A DNA stretch of 64,000 nt from Adineta steineri (GCA_905250115.1 CAJNOI010000038.1:526308-590307), one strand, 5' to 3'. Positions 49,292 through 61,964 are shown, counted from the stretch's first letter. Translations and numbers: made by a program. Notes: generated by a model from the letters alone, not told the origin.

Positions 49292-50386
49292 TCAATAATA
49301 CCATAAATCTCTTGGAGATCCAGGGCCGAATCTTGAAGGAGTTCGTTGCATGTCTAATAATGCATGTCTAGCAGTTGGACGACGATGAACTGTCGTACCA
49401 AAATGACCTCTCAGTGAATTATGATAAGCTTTTTGGTGTGAATGCGGATGGTAAAGAGACAAAGCTTTTTGATGTGAGTGCGGTTGGAAATGAGTCAAAG
49501 CTTTTTGTTGTGGGTGTGGATGGTAAAGAGCCAAAGCTCTCTGGTGTGTGGGATATAATGGCTCTAAATACGAATACGAATATATGTATTCCAAATGAGT
49601 TTAATGTAACTTACGAGCAAGATGTTTTGCTTGACCGCCATGAGGTGACATCGGTGCATTATGTATATTTTTACCTACAAGACAAATCATTTCATTACAA
49701 CTACTGTATCGAAAGGGTATTTGTTCATGTGCTGATTCTTTCTGGACGTCTGCAGCAACATGTCTTAGAACAGTTTCAATATCGGTATTTGGTGTTTTGA
49801 TATAACGAAGTAAATGATATGTATATAAACTATTTCGACCATTTTTTGAATTAGGTGAAGCTGTATCATCTGCTGCACAAGCATATACAACAATAGTTGA
49901 TGATGGAGCACGCATTGGTGCAAAACCTGGTCTTGTTCCAGCTAAAGCTCGCTTATAGAAACTACTTGCATCGAGTGGTTCTGTTGGTGGATCGGTTCTA
50001 CAACAATCAAGTATACATATAACAAGTCTCGGATGTCTACTATGCATATCATTAATTAATTTTTGAGCATCAATGGCAGTTGATTTTATATTATCCGCAC
50101 AAATTCCAGTAGCATTTGCTGGTACTAAATAATTATTACCATCAGATTGAACACCATGACCAGAAAAATAAAATAAAACAACCGCACCGGGTCGAATAGA
50201 TTTAACAAATCGATGGGTAGCCGATTTCATTGCATTTAAATCAAGATCGGCTCCATATTCACTTTGAAAACCAATTGAACGTAATGAATGATGTAGATCT
50301 GTTGCATCGTGAATACAAGGTCGTAAAGCTAAATGACTTGGTGAATACGAATTAATACCAATGGACAAAGCTTGTTTGAGTGGCAT
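49292..50386 (-). CDS. Caspase-like (peptidase C14) protein with His-rich repeat tail
   Basis: Two exons (49615-50386 and 49292-49563) give 347 residues. Residues 5-240 form a caspase-fold p20/p10 domain: ALSIGINSY, ALRPCIHDATDLHHSLRSIG, the catalytic His in VLFYFSGHGVQSDGNNYLVP and the catalytic Cys in VICILDCCRTD. The later APMRAPSSTIVVYACAADDT and NSLYTYHLLRYI blocks are typical of the metacaspase/paracaspase/bacterial C14 branch, not of animal effector caspases. There is no CARD, DED or death domain. The second exon encodes a 12-residue repeat around HQKALSLYHPHS and a basic tail. Substrates are unknown. This branch favours basic P1 residues in general; for this protein that is inference. 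Confidence 0.9.
49426..49545. repeat. 36-bp tandem repeat coding the His-rich tail
   Basis: Copies start near 49426, 49462, 49498 and 49534 (AAGCT each time), a strict 36-bp period, so reading frame is kept on both strands. Confidence 0.85.
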
Positions 50387-52828
50387 AATTATGTTTATTA
50401 CAAAATTGAAGAGTAAATTTTGTCTAAATAACTAAAAACTAAATAAACAAAATTCTATTGTTTTTTTTATATCGAAATCTTTAAAATAATGCAAATTATA
50501 TGCCAGTTGCATTATTTATACATGATTTTGATGAAATATTAAATTTAGTTGTAGTTAATATTCTGTCTTTACTCATCCTATGATACATATAATCCTAAGA
50601 AAATTTTTATTTGATTGTTTTTCAGCTTTATATATACACAAAAAAATTAATTTTTCATAAAATAGCTTACTAATTTAATATCTAACATGAATGATCAATC
50701 GACCGAGAAAACGTGACAAGAATGATTTTTTCTAGAGTGACGCCTTCTCATTACATAGAACGGAAGAGCCGCTATGGTTGAATGGTTTATCATGTCTATC
50801 AGTATTGTTTTGAAAACATGATCAAATGCTTACTTAACAAAATTCATTCTCACAGTATAAGTCAGGAACGAAATACACTAAATTTTTCTAATGATGTTGT
50901 TCTTTTACTCAAAATAAATGAATAAATAGCGCCTTAGGTAAAGTAACTCCTTAGGAATGTTAATATCAACCAATCAAATAATAAAATGCAAGCGAAATGA
51001 TCAGTTTATTTTCTTGATGCGCATTTTTGGTAGTAATTTACGAAATATATATACGTATATATATTTTCGAAGAGAAAAAAAAGATCGCTAGATTGATTTC
51101 TTTACACATGGTAAAGAGATGACATATTTGCTTTTTCATTTCACGCTGCTGCGTGTCTTCTATATGAAATTAAATGGAAAGAATGACAAGCCTACGTAGA
51201 ACTACTAGTTTCAGTTATTATATTTTCCTAGGCGTGATGAACTATTAGTTATAGATGCTCAGATGAAAACAAATCCACCTACAAATTTTTCGATATAGTT
51301 TAACTCAGTGGTCGATACATATTTTCAATCATAAAAAAAAACAAATATTTATATGGACGATTGACTCATTTTTAGTGATAAAATATTAAAATTTAATATT
51401 ATAATGTACGAGCACACATATTTGACACTATTGGTATAGTTCATTGTATATTAGTTTGAATACGATAAGTCCTATAAAACAACAAATCTACTAAAAACGT
51501 CTGCATTGATTATTTTATCAGTATCTGTGCCTTTTTAATTGGTTATGATGTTTGACATCGTTGAAATAATATAGGAAGTAGTGAATATACTATGTTACCT
51601 TGCTCAGGTAATTTGTTTTCGACTCTACTAGTGAATTAGTCATTGATATGATGTATCAATATTTTCTCGTTGTTCTAGTGATAAACACATACTTTATCTT
51701 GCTTAGTATTGTTATTGTTATTATTTAACCTAATTTTGATGCATTTTACCTTTCATCGGTATAGAAAATACATTCTTTTGCAATGTTTAATTATTGCGAA
51801 GAAAAAAAAGTGACAGAAATCAAACAATTACGTATATGTTTACGTATTTTTTTTTACGCTTTACCTTTATCTGAAAGACCTCTATCATCAACACCTATGA
51901 CTAATTTAAAAATCATGGTAAACTGCAAAACAACGTTGAATATGACTAGTATCAATTCATTACAAAATATTGATATATGTTTAACAAAAAAGAAAATGTA
52001 GAATAAAAAGACGACAATATCATTCGAAATAGTAGTCCTATTATCGAAAGTCCTTCAATCTGCAATCTAATAAAAATTCAAGGTCAATACATATCTACTC
52101 TAAGTATTTATCTTCATCTTGTTCACTTATCTTTTTTTCTATAAATAAGCGATTCATTACTGGAAAAATATTGCTCTACCTTCTTCACAAAAACTATTTA
52201 TTGTTTATTCGGATTGATGTTCTTGTAGTTGAAGAAAAATGGAAAAGTTCATACAGTAATCAAATCAGTATTGAATGTATATTGTTATAAATCTAAGTGC
52301 AGACGATGAAAACTATTTTGTTGTTCAATAGTTTAAATTCTTTTTATACGTTTTATAGCCGAAATCATTTTTCATTTAGGAATAAGATAAAATGGTATGA
52401 TGATAAAGAATAGGCCTTGAGAATTGAACGAAGCGATAGTATTTCATGATTTTGTATAGTATTACGAGTTCCAGTTTCGCAACAATTTAGTTCTGTTTCT
52501 GAAAAATGATTCTTCTATTGACAGAAGTAATATGAGTGAGAAGAAAAAAGGCGTATAAATCAAAATCAAATTATGTATTTATTTAAAGATTGATAAATTT
52601 TAATTTTATGAGTATGTATTTAGAATTTGAGTGAAATAAAAAAAGAAATTTGATTAAAATTAAAAATTTGACTTATTTCTGATTGGCTCGTTAGTCATCA
52701 AATACCTATCATCGATCGATAGATCAAAGTAAAGTAAAAGAAAACAACAAACACGACACACGCCAACACGACTCTTTTTTATATAGGTATTTATATACAT
52801 ATTTCAGGTTTTTAAATTTGTAATCATC
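50387..52828. other. Intergenic, 2.4 kb
   Basis: No supported gene; a 72-codon frame at 51783-52001 is weak. The region holds the divergent upstream sequences of the caspase-like gene and ARCN1. Confidence 0.5.
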
Positions 52829-54904
52829 ATGGTCTTACTCGCTGCATCAATCTGTACTAAAGCAGGCAAACGTAAATATAACTCTTCTTTCTTTTTCTAT
52901 GTCAAAAACTTATTCTTTACATTGTAAATAGCACTTATTTCTCGACAATTTGTGGAAATGTCTCGATCACGTATTGAAGGTTTACTTGCTTCATTTCCAA
53001 AATTAATTGGTGCTGGTAAACAACATACATTTGTTGAAACTGATACTGTTCGTTATGTTTATCAACCATTTGATAAACTTTATATGGTTTTATTAACTAC
53101 AAAAACTAGCAATATACTTGAAGATCTTGAAACACTAAGACTTTTTTCTCGAGTGGTAAATTATGTCTTATTAAATTAAGAAAAGAAATCTTTATTATTT
53201 CGTTTTTTGTTTGTCTAGATTCCAGAATATTGTAAAACAGTTGATGAAAAAGAAATTTTTGAACATGCTTTTGAATTATTAGCTGCATTTGATGAAATTG
53301 TTGCATTAGGTTATAAAGAAAATGTTAATTTAGCACAAATTCGTACTTATACTGAAATGGATTCTCATGATGAACGTGTTCATGATGCAATGAGATTGGT
53401 TTGTAATTACTGATTACCTTTCGTTAAGAAAATTAAATTTCTTTTATATTTTGTAGTGTCAAGAACGTGAAGCAAAAGATCGAATGAAACAAAGAGCTAA
53501 AGAACTTGATTTACAAAAACGTGCTCAACGTGGTGGTCCTGGAGCAAAATCTCATGGTATATCATCAGAAATGTATAGAAGTTCATCAATAGATAATAAA
53601 CCTGATGTAACACCAACACCAGTCAGTTATTCATCTAATCCTTCATCGTATGTATCATTTATTTAATAGTAAAAAAAAACTAACTGATTTTTATTACAAC
53701 AGATCAGCTATTCGTCCAAGTACAACAGGCAAAGCAATGAAATTAGGAACAAAAGGAAAAAATGTCGAATCATTTGTTGATCAACTTAAATCGGAAGGTG
53801 AAAACGTTGCAAATACTGTTCCAGTATTAACAGGCGCTGGTGGATCAACTAATAAACCTAAAACACAAAGTGTATCGTTACCAGACAATGAAAAAGGAGA
53901 GTAAGTTTCAATCGAAAAAAAACGGGACTAAATTCTATAAAACTTCACTCAATTCTTTTTCTTTAGTGTTCATTTAAAACAAGAAGAAAAAATAACTGTA
54001 TCTTGTACTCGTGATGGTGGCGTAGAAAATTTAGAAGTACATGGTATGATTATGTTACGTGTTAAATCAGAAGAGTATGGACGTATTATTGTGGCTGTTA
54101 ATAATAAAGAAACTCGAAATATTCAATTACAAGTAAAAGAAAACGAATAATCAGTATTTCATTTGAAATAAAATTGAATTTTTTCTTCTAGACACATCCA
54201 AATATTGATAAAAAACTATTTACAAATGAAAATTTAATTGGTTTAAAAAATTCTGATAGACCATTTCCAGCTAATCAAGAAGTTGGTGTACTTAAATGGC
54301 GTTATCAATCAACTGATTCAAGAGAAATTCCACTTACAAGTAAAAGAATATATTCATAGTATGAAAATTCTTATTCTATTTTAGTTAATTGTTGGCCAAA
54401 TGAAACACCAAATGGTGGTTGTGATGTTAATATTGAATATGAATTACAAAATACAAATCTCGTCTTAAAAGATGTTCAAATAAGTGTACCATTACCGTAT
54501 GAAAATTTCTTTTAGAATAATTTCATTTAAAATTTTGTTTTTGTTTTTGAAGGGGTGGTGGTCAAACACCTGTTATTGGAAAAATCGATGGAGATTATCA
54601 ATTTGATAGTCGTAAAACAACTTTAATATGGTCTTTAGGTGTTATTGATCAGTCAAATTCTGAAGGTGCATTAGAATTTTCTGTTCGAGGAAAACCTGCT
54701 GATTTTTTTCCAATTCAAGTAGATTTTACTGCAGAAACACCTTTTTGTGATATTAAAGTAAAACGAAAAGTTTTTAGAATTATTTATCTATCTAATGAAT
54801 AATTTTCTATTTAGATTGCTGATGTTAAAACAGTTGATACTCGTAAATCAGCAGCATATTCACATGAAACGAATCTCATTGTCGATAAATATGAATATGT
54901 TTAA
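52829..54904 (+). CDS. ARCN1: Coatomer subunit delta
   Basis: Ten exons (52829-52871, 52932-53155, 53219-53398, 53457-53647, 53703-53900, 53967-54132, 54192-54339, 54385-54496, 54553-54757, 54815-54904) give 518 residues against 511 in human. The longin-like N-terminus has [34 protein letters not shown] and [20 protein letters not shown]. The mu-homology domain holds [40 protein letters not shown] and [20 protein letters not shown], and ends LIVDKYEYV. Delta-COP is part of the COPI coat for Golgi-to-ER retrograde transport. A polyadenylation signal lies at 55001. A Pro replaces the usual Ala after TKAGK. Confidence 0.96.
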
Positions 54905-55171
54905 TTTTGAACAAGATAAAAACTTCTTTTTTTTTAATCATATATACTAAGTAACATTAACACAATTTTAACTTATTATTTACTGGTTTATTGTTATTTT
55001 AATAAAAGAGAGAACAAACAATCGATGTTATCTTATTGTTGTCATTTAATTTTGTTTTCTTCTTCTTTTTAGTGAATTTAATAATAATAAATATAAGTAA
55101 AAATAAATATCTGAATGATTATACTATGACATGTCATGAAAGAAAAAGAACGAGAGAGAAAAAAAGTGAAC
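54905..55171. other. Convergent 3' region of ARCN1
   Basis: AT-rich, with AATAAA at 55001-55006, the likely ARCN1 polyadenylation signal. Confidence 0.5.
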
Positions 55172-55244
55172 TGGAGAAGTGGGGCATCGATCCCCATACC
55201 TCTCGCATGCTAAGCGAGCGCTCTACCATATGAGCTACATCCCC
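55172..55244 (-). tRNA. tRNA-Ala (anticodon AGC)
   Basis: The 73-nt cloverleaf starts GGGGATGTAGCTC. The anticodon stem-loop is CTCGC TTAGCAT GCGAG with AGC at 34-36, and the T stem is TGGGG/CCCCA. The acceptor stem has the alanine identity wobble G3:U70, but U6:U67 is unpaired. The discriminator is A. It lies 7 bases after the RAD51C stop codon on the same strand. Confidence 0.9.
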
Positions 55245-55251
55245 ATATTGA

Positions 55252-56403
55252 TTACATATTCGAAATTGAATGTATATTTTCTTGTGATGCTCCATTAAGA
55301 TCATCATGATCCATGAGTTCAGTTTCGTCTATATCTCGAATACCTTCATCCTAAAATAAAAAATTTTGTATTGAAATACATAAAATTATTTATAATGATA
55401 ATATATATATATTTACAGTTATTCGAAAAAATGTTGATAATTCTGGTAAGTGAGGTGATTTTAGAACACGAACTTCTCGTTTATTCATTTTCCATGATAA
55501 TTGTATTCGTAATTGAGACATATGACCAAATGCATCACCAAGTGCTATTTAAATATTTTAAATTCATTTCATTTTTACCAACTAAACTTACCAGGTGCAC
55601 AATATGCTTCATTTTTTGGTGATCCAACTTTTGCAATCATATGATTAACAACAACAACCTAATTCATTGAATTAAATATTTTATTTTAAATAATAATAAA
55701 CTCCAACAACTTACTGCACAATTATAGTCTAAAGCTAATTTTTGTAACATTGTAACAATTCTAACTGTATATTTATGACGAGTTAAATGATCACCATCAA
55801 TAATACTTCGAATTGGATGTGCAAGACTATCAAGAATAATTAATTTAACATTTCGTTCTGGTGTCATAATCTGTTTTATTTGATGAAGACAAGCAATTAA
55901 TTCCGATACATTCATACAACGAAAATAAGTAACATTTTTTAATATTTGTTCAATTGAAATTGTATTTAAAGGATTTTTATTTTCATTTCTATAATGATTT
56001 TCAGCATCCATTGCCATATTTTGTAATCGTATAGGTACAAAACTTCCTTCTGTATCAATATAAATCGCTGTTCCTGTAGTATCTGATGTTACACCGAATT
56101 TCATTTGAACTGAAACACATAATTGTGTACTAATTAAAAAATAAATATTTCATTTTAATTAAACAAAATAATTTTATTAAAACAGACCATAAATTTGATT
56201 TTCCACTACCAGGATTTCCACATAATTCTGTTATAACACCCATACGAATACCACCATCTAGAAGAAATAAGAGTAGCTCCATTTTAAATCCATTTGTTTT
56301 TTTTACCAAGCATTTCATCGAATTTTTTTGAATATGTTGAAATATATCCAATATTTGATTTAAATATATCCATAGCAGTTCGACTTTTTCTTGTTAGAGA
56401 CAT
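55252..56403 (-). CDS. RAD51C: RAD51C-like recombinase paralogue
   Basis: Six exons (56307-56403, 56188-56257, 55715-56129, 55592-55658, 55417-55544, 55252-55350) give 291 residues. Walker A is GNPGSGKS in ITELCGNPGSGKSNLCTQL. AIYIDTEGSF and VTYFRCMNVSELIACLHQI follow, and Walker B is VKLIILDSLAHPIRS. Next are VVVVNHMIAKVG, PALGDAFGHMSQLRIQLSW and LKSPHLPE. These blocks align with RAD51C better than with RAD51, DMC1, XRCC3 or RAD51B. The family takes part in homologous-recombination repair within BCDX2 and CX3 complexes. The start gives only ~33 residues before the ATPase core, so the N-terminal helix-hairpin-helix region of vertebrate RAD51C is absent. WDR11 starts divergently 170 bp away. 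Confidence 0.88.
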
Positions 56404-56573
56404 GTTTGAATATAATAAATGAATTCAACAAGAAATTTTCAACTGACTATCTCTGCGAACATAGCGCTCAAAATCTAACTGGTTGAATATGATTCATAGT
56501 TTAGTTCTTTTTTTTCCTTCTCCTCTTACGGCATGTTATTGTTGTGTATAAGTATTGATTAAAATAGAAAATA
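56404..56573. promoter_or_regulatory. Bidirectional promoter, RAD51C/WDR11
   Basis: Only 170 bp separate the divergent start codons, so both promoters and 5' UTRs overlap. No TATA box or other named element can be assigned with confidence. Confidence 0.5.
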
Positions 56574-59500
56574 ATGAATCTTGTATCTCGTATTATTCCC
56601 GGAGCATTAAATAATGCAAATAAAGATGCTATCGATTGGAATTCTCATGGTCTTCTAGCATATGGATGTCAATCATGTATTGTTATACTTGATCCACAAT
56701 CATTTCGAGTAAATACATTTTTAAATACAAGGTTTTTTAATACGAAATATATGATTTTTGCTAGGTTCTTCAATGTATGGAAAAATATCATGAACCAATT
56801 GTTAAAGTATTTTTAAATAAAATTTATTGACATCAATTAATCATATTTTAAATAGGTTAAATGGGCTCCAGATAATTTTTATCATAGTATAGACGATCCA
56901 TATAATCTTAAACTAGCAAGTGCTGATATAACGGGAAATATTCTTATTTGGGATGTTTATAAATCTTCAGTACAATCTGAATTTCGTGATGGAAATAAAA
57001 CAGTATCTGGTATTGTTATAGAAGATTTTCTTAGTAATTAATAATTTATTTTTATAAATTTATTAGATATGATATGGTATTTATCTGATAGTAATTCTCA
57101 ACTTTTAATTGTAATTCATTCACCTAATATTGTCACATTATGGAATACACAAACCGGGACAAAACTTTGGCGTATTGTTTATGATCATGAACGACAACGA
57201 GAGACAGAAGCATTTTTACAAATTATTCAAGATCCATTTAATCATCAACGAGCGATATGTAATTATAAACAAGTAATAATATGAAACTTTTGTTGTTTAT
57301 TTTCTTTTTCAGTGCTTGGTCAATCAAGTTTAACATTTATTGAAGATTTTTCACCAGTAAATACACCCAGTGGTCAATCTCGAAGATTTTATATATCAAA
57401 TACACAGAATAATAATAAACCAAATCCTCCAACTAATCATTCAAAACGTACACCATTAACTACATCTATAACTTCAACAAGTACTCAATTAACAGCACGT
57501 CTTAAAACAATTATTGAAGGAGGTGGTGACCATAACAAGTAATTATTTAGTTTTAATTTTTAATAAAATGTTTGAATTTTCTTCTTTTTCTCTAGACAAG
57601 ATGATCAAGCATCATCAGCTGTTGTTAGTTTAAATGATTGTATACAAATATTATTTCATCCCATACATCGTCATTTAATATTAATTGTTTATCCACGTGA
57701 AATATTAATATTTGATTTACAAATTTTACAAACCGTTGGAACTATTTTATGTGAAAAAAATTCAGCAGCATTTTATAAAGTTTGTTTTTAATGAATATTA
57801 TTTTAATTAAAATATTTTCATTGTCAAAAAATAGATTTACGGATGTTGTCGACGTGACGCATTTATATGTTTTCATGAAAGTGGAACAATTAGTGTACGT
57901 AATAGACATTTAGAAAATAGTACAATTACGGCACTACAATCTCCAAATTGTACGTACATATATTTGAAAAATATTTAGTTTTCGAATTATTTAATTTTTA
58001 GGTTCATTAAATGATTTTGTCATTGATTTAACTTACGATCTTGTATATTATTCGGATCCATTTCGTTTAGTAAAAAATACACGTATTTGTTCATTTTGTG
58101 TTTCACCAAAAGATGAAACAGCTATAAGTGTTATTCTTACGGATGGAAAAGTTTTATTTTGGAATATTGATTCAAAAGATTTATCTATACCATCGAATAT
58201 TGAAATAAATAATGAAGGAAATAATGGAAATCGTATTCCATTAGGTGGAGTTATGTTTACTCCTCCACCTGCACCTTATACAATACAAATGTGTCCACCA
58301 ATGACCGCAAAAAATTATAAAGACTGGAAACCATTATTAGCTCTTGGTAAATAGAAATTCAAAGGAAAGATATTTTATTATTCAAAAAATTCTTTCTAGG
58401 TTGTACTAATGGAGATATAGTTGTTTATAATCTTCATGATGGAACGATTCAACGACAATTAGCTGTTCATTCATGTACCGTTCGGTATGTACTTCGATTT
58501 TATTTTCATTAATAAAAAGAATGATGTAATCTTTTTTTCTTCTAGTGGAGTAGTATGGTTATCATCTCAAATGCTTCTTTCTTGGGCATATCAAACGCCT
58601 AGTGATGGTCGTTTATCAGTACGAAATGAAATATTTATGATTCATATTCAATCAGGTTAGCTTTTTTTCGAAATATAATTTATAGAATTTGTTAATATGT
58701 TCTATAGGAAGACAAGAACCATTTCGATCTGAAATAAATCATGATGAATCTCCGATTGATAGTTTTAAAGTTTCTCATACAAGGTTTGTTTGATATATAT
58801 ATATTATATTAAATAAGACTAAATCTTTATTTTTGTTTCTAATAAAAGGAATTATTTAATTATTCTTTTTCGTGATCAGCCATTTGAATTATGGGATCTT
58901 AAAACATTTACATTAATTCGACGATTACCAAAAAAATGTCCAAGAATTTTAGCTTTGGTATTTATCGAACAAAAAACGAAGAAACAAATATTTTTTATTT
59001 CGATATTTTAGGATTGGTCACCAAATGTTTTAGTTATGAAAAAAGCACTCGGAGAATTGCAATCACCAACGAAATTAAATAGTAGTACTGAATCGGAACA
59101 AGACCTTAATCGACCTTTAAATGAACCTGAGTATGATAAATAAAACATATGGATTTGAATATATTTGAAGGTTTTTTTTAGAACGAGCCCAACTGATCAT
59201 GAAAAAAAATCTTCACGAGAAAATTTTATATTTACAGATGAATATAATTTATTATATCATTTCTATGTGGAAGGACGAACAATTAAAGAAGTTGCAACTG
59301 TTCCACCTGATGTATTTCCTGAATTTTTTATTTTTCTTTAATCTTTTTATTTTCAATTATTTTAGCATTCATCATCAGCTGCAACTGATCTAGGTATTAA
59401 ACTTTGCTTTTTCATTATTCATTTAATAGAAATTTTGTTTATTCAGTATTGAAAGGTGATTATCTTCTTTCGGGTGATGTTGATGGTATAATACAAGTAT

Positions 59501-61398
59501 TTAATATAAAGCTGAAACAGAGCAAGTAAGAAATATTTGTTATTGTCTTTCTCTTAGAGAAGAGTCCAGTAAACATAAGTTGTCTGATTGCCTGTGTGTC
59601 CGCAGGGTGAAAGAAAACATCGAAACCCGATTTTTCGATACAGAGACTTTCAATCTGAGGACTATTGAGCGACCATGTGGAGGGGGGGGGGTGAAGAGGG
59701 TACAAAGGTCAAAAAAACATCGAAAATCAATTTTTCGAAAAAGACATTTGTTTTTCCAGTAAATATGAAGAAAATGCATTTGTACGAAAAAGAGCTAAGC
59801 GAGTCCTCGGACGAGCATTACTTGTCATTTATTAGGTAATAACCGATCTATGATTATACCAGGCAATCAACCTTGTTAAAATAAGAATAATAATAAAATA
59901 AATTTTTTTAAGATCATTTAATACAAAACGAAGTCCTATTCGAAAAGTTCGTTTTGCACCTGGTAAAGGTAATTATCGTGCTTTTGTTTTATTCAATGAT
60001 GGTGTTGATGTTTGGGATATACGAGATGTAAGTTTTATTGTAATCAATGATTTTATTTTTTCATTTTAAAATTATAGAGGGATCGTATTAGTACATTGAA
60101 ATATCCGCGAGATACCATTCAAGTTAATGATGGTGAATGGGCAAGTTCGGATAAAATTGTTTTAGCATGTTCGGATCATTGTATACGAATATATGAAATG
60201 AATTTAGTTGATTCTTCAAGTTCAATGGAATTTCAAACAATTCAACGTATGTTACAGTTTAAGATTTCTAATAAAAATTCTTCGTTGTTTAGAAACAACA
60301 TTATCACCATATTTAATGTCTGCACGTCATGCTAATTTATTGAAACATTTATTATGTACAAATAATGGTTCATTAAGTGATCTAATGAAAAAATGTGAGG
60401 ACACAAACTTAAATGGATTACTTGAAAAAGAAATTTCCAAAATTGATAAGTAAATTTTAGTTTTAATTTTAATTAAATCATGATTTAAATAAAATAATTT
60501 TAGTGAAATAAAAAATTCTATAACGAATACAACTTCAACAATTGATCGATGTTTATTAGTTGCTAATCTATTTAATGATCCATGGGAACAACGTTTTTGG
60601 CGTTTAACTAAATATTATTTACATGAATATGGTTCATCAACTGAAAATTCTACTCCTCCAGTACCACTTCTTCCATCTTATGATTTACTTGTTGATTTTA
60701 AAACATTTGAACAAATTCATTTAGAACGAACAATACGTCGTGATATTAAAAGTTCAACATCATCATCATTAACATATTGTATTGATTCTTATATTGCTCT
60801 TAAACAAACTGATCGTGCTGTACAACTTTTACTTGATTCCGATCCAAATGATGATACATATGCATTAAATTGTATAAAAGCTTGTCTTATATCTACAATG
60901 CAAAAACAAACAACTGAAACATCTAAAAATACTGTTACAAAATTAGTTGCAACAAATTTAATTGCTAATGGAAAAGTTGATGAAGGTGTACAATTATTAT
61001 GTACAATTGATTTATGTGCTGAAGCATGTCGATATTTACAAGATCATAATCAATGGGAACGATCAGTATGGTTAGCAAAATTACGTCTTAAATCAAATTC
61101 AACTGAATATATTGATGTTATGAAACGATGGTCAGAATATATTCGTCAATATTCTCAAACATCTAAATTACATTCAGCTTTAGTATTAATCTCTTGTGGA
61201 CAGTTTCGTCGTGCGATTGAAATTTTACATAATCAAGGTGCAACTGAATTAGCAATACGTTTATTTATATGTTGTAAACAATTTGGTATTGATGATGGTA
61301 CAATCGGACAGAAATTATTTGATGATTATATTGATTTAATGCAATCATTTGGTTTTGCATCTATTGCCAATGATTATCGAACAACAGTAGTTGTATAA
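56574..61398 (+). CDS. WDR11: WD repeat-containing protein 11
   Basis: Twenty exons give 1152 residues (human 1224): 56574-56708, 56765-56806, 56856-57009, 57067-57258, 57313-57538, 57596-57779, 57835-57949, 58002-58346, 58400-58484, 58546-58655, 58708-58783, 58849-58957, 59012-59130, 59188-59311, 59366-59393, 59447-59525, 59913-60027, 60078-60246, 60293-60449, 60504-61398. Diagnostic blocks are GALNNANKDAIDWNSHGLLA, VKWAPDNFYHSIDDPYNLKL, LLSGDVDGIIQVFNI, IRKVRFAPGKGN and KLVATNLIANGKVDEGVQLL. The C-terminal exon is alpha-solenoid. WDR11 acts with FAM91A1 in endosome-to-Golgi vesicle tethering and in Hedgehog signalling. The acceptor at 59187 is needed to keep frame into the conserved SSRENFIFTDE block. 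Intron 59526-59912 is unusually long and repetitive. Confidence 0.95.
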
Positions 61399-61964
61399 AC
61401 AACAACAACAATAACACTTTTTCTTTTTTCTTCTTATTTTAAGTCAACAGTGATTGTTTGTTCCAGATTTTCCAATGTGTGTGCAATCGGTTGTGAAAAA
61501 AAATATATATTTAAAAGCAAAAAAGAAATAAGAGCATTTACTTTTTGTCACTCATCAACGAGATAAATCGGTGACATTAATTACAGAGAATAATCTATAA
61601 TCAAAAAAACGACAAGATCGATAATTGTGTATGTAATTATCGTTGAATATTTCGGAAAATTATTATTTTTACACAATAAATTTACTTTAATATTAACATT
61701 TCCGATAGAGAATTAAATATATGTGCAATATAAGAAACATAGTGATTTGTTTGGATAATTTTTCTCTCTATTTGATTATCTCTCCTTTTCTTTCTCGGTG
61801 AATAATTTTATGACGGATAAAGTAATGTAAATCATTGATTTCCACCTACTACCTCTAAGTGATTTTCTACTTGTTCATTTACTCGAAGTAGCTCATCTTG
61901 TCATCGTCATCATCATCTTTCTTATTTTCATTCTATCAAGTTCATTACAAGTCATCAGTTCAAA
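61399..61964. other. Intergenic, 566 bp
   Basis: WDR11 3' flank (AATAAA near 61675) and upstream region of a peptide precursor gene. Confidence 0.45.

Noticed and set aside
49375-49800. 141-codon plus-strand frame
   Set aside because: Antisense shadow of the caspase-like gene; the 36-bp repeat leaves both strands open.
55036-55233. 65-codon plus-strand frame
   Set aside because: Overlaps the tRNA-Ala gene on the opposite strand and has no domain.
59460-59779. Frames of 60-81 codons on both strands in a WDR11 intron
   Set aside because: They sit in a repetitive insertion and removing it restores the conserved WDR11 frame.
59752-59834. Extra WDR11 exon in the insertion
   Set aside because: Reading in the required phase meets a stop before the next donor, and the family has no insertion here.
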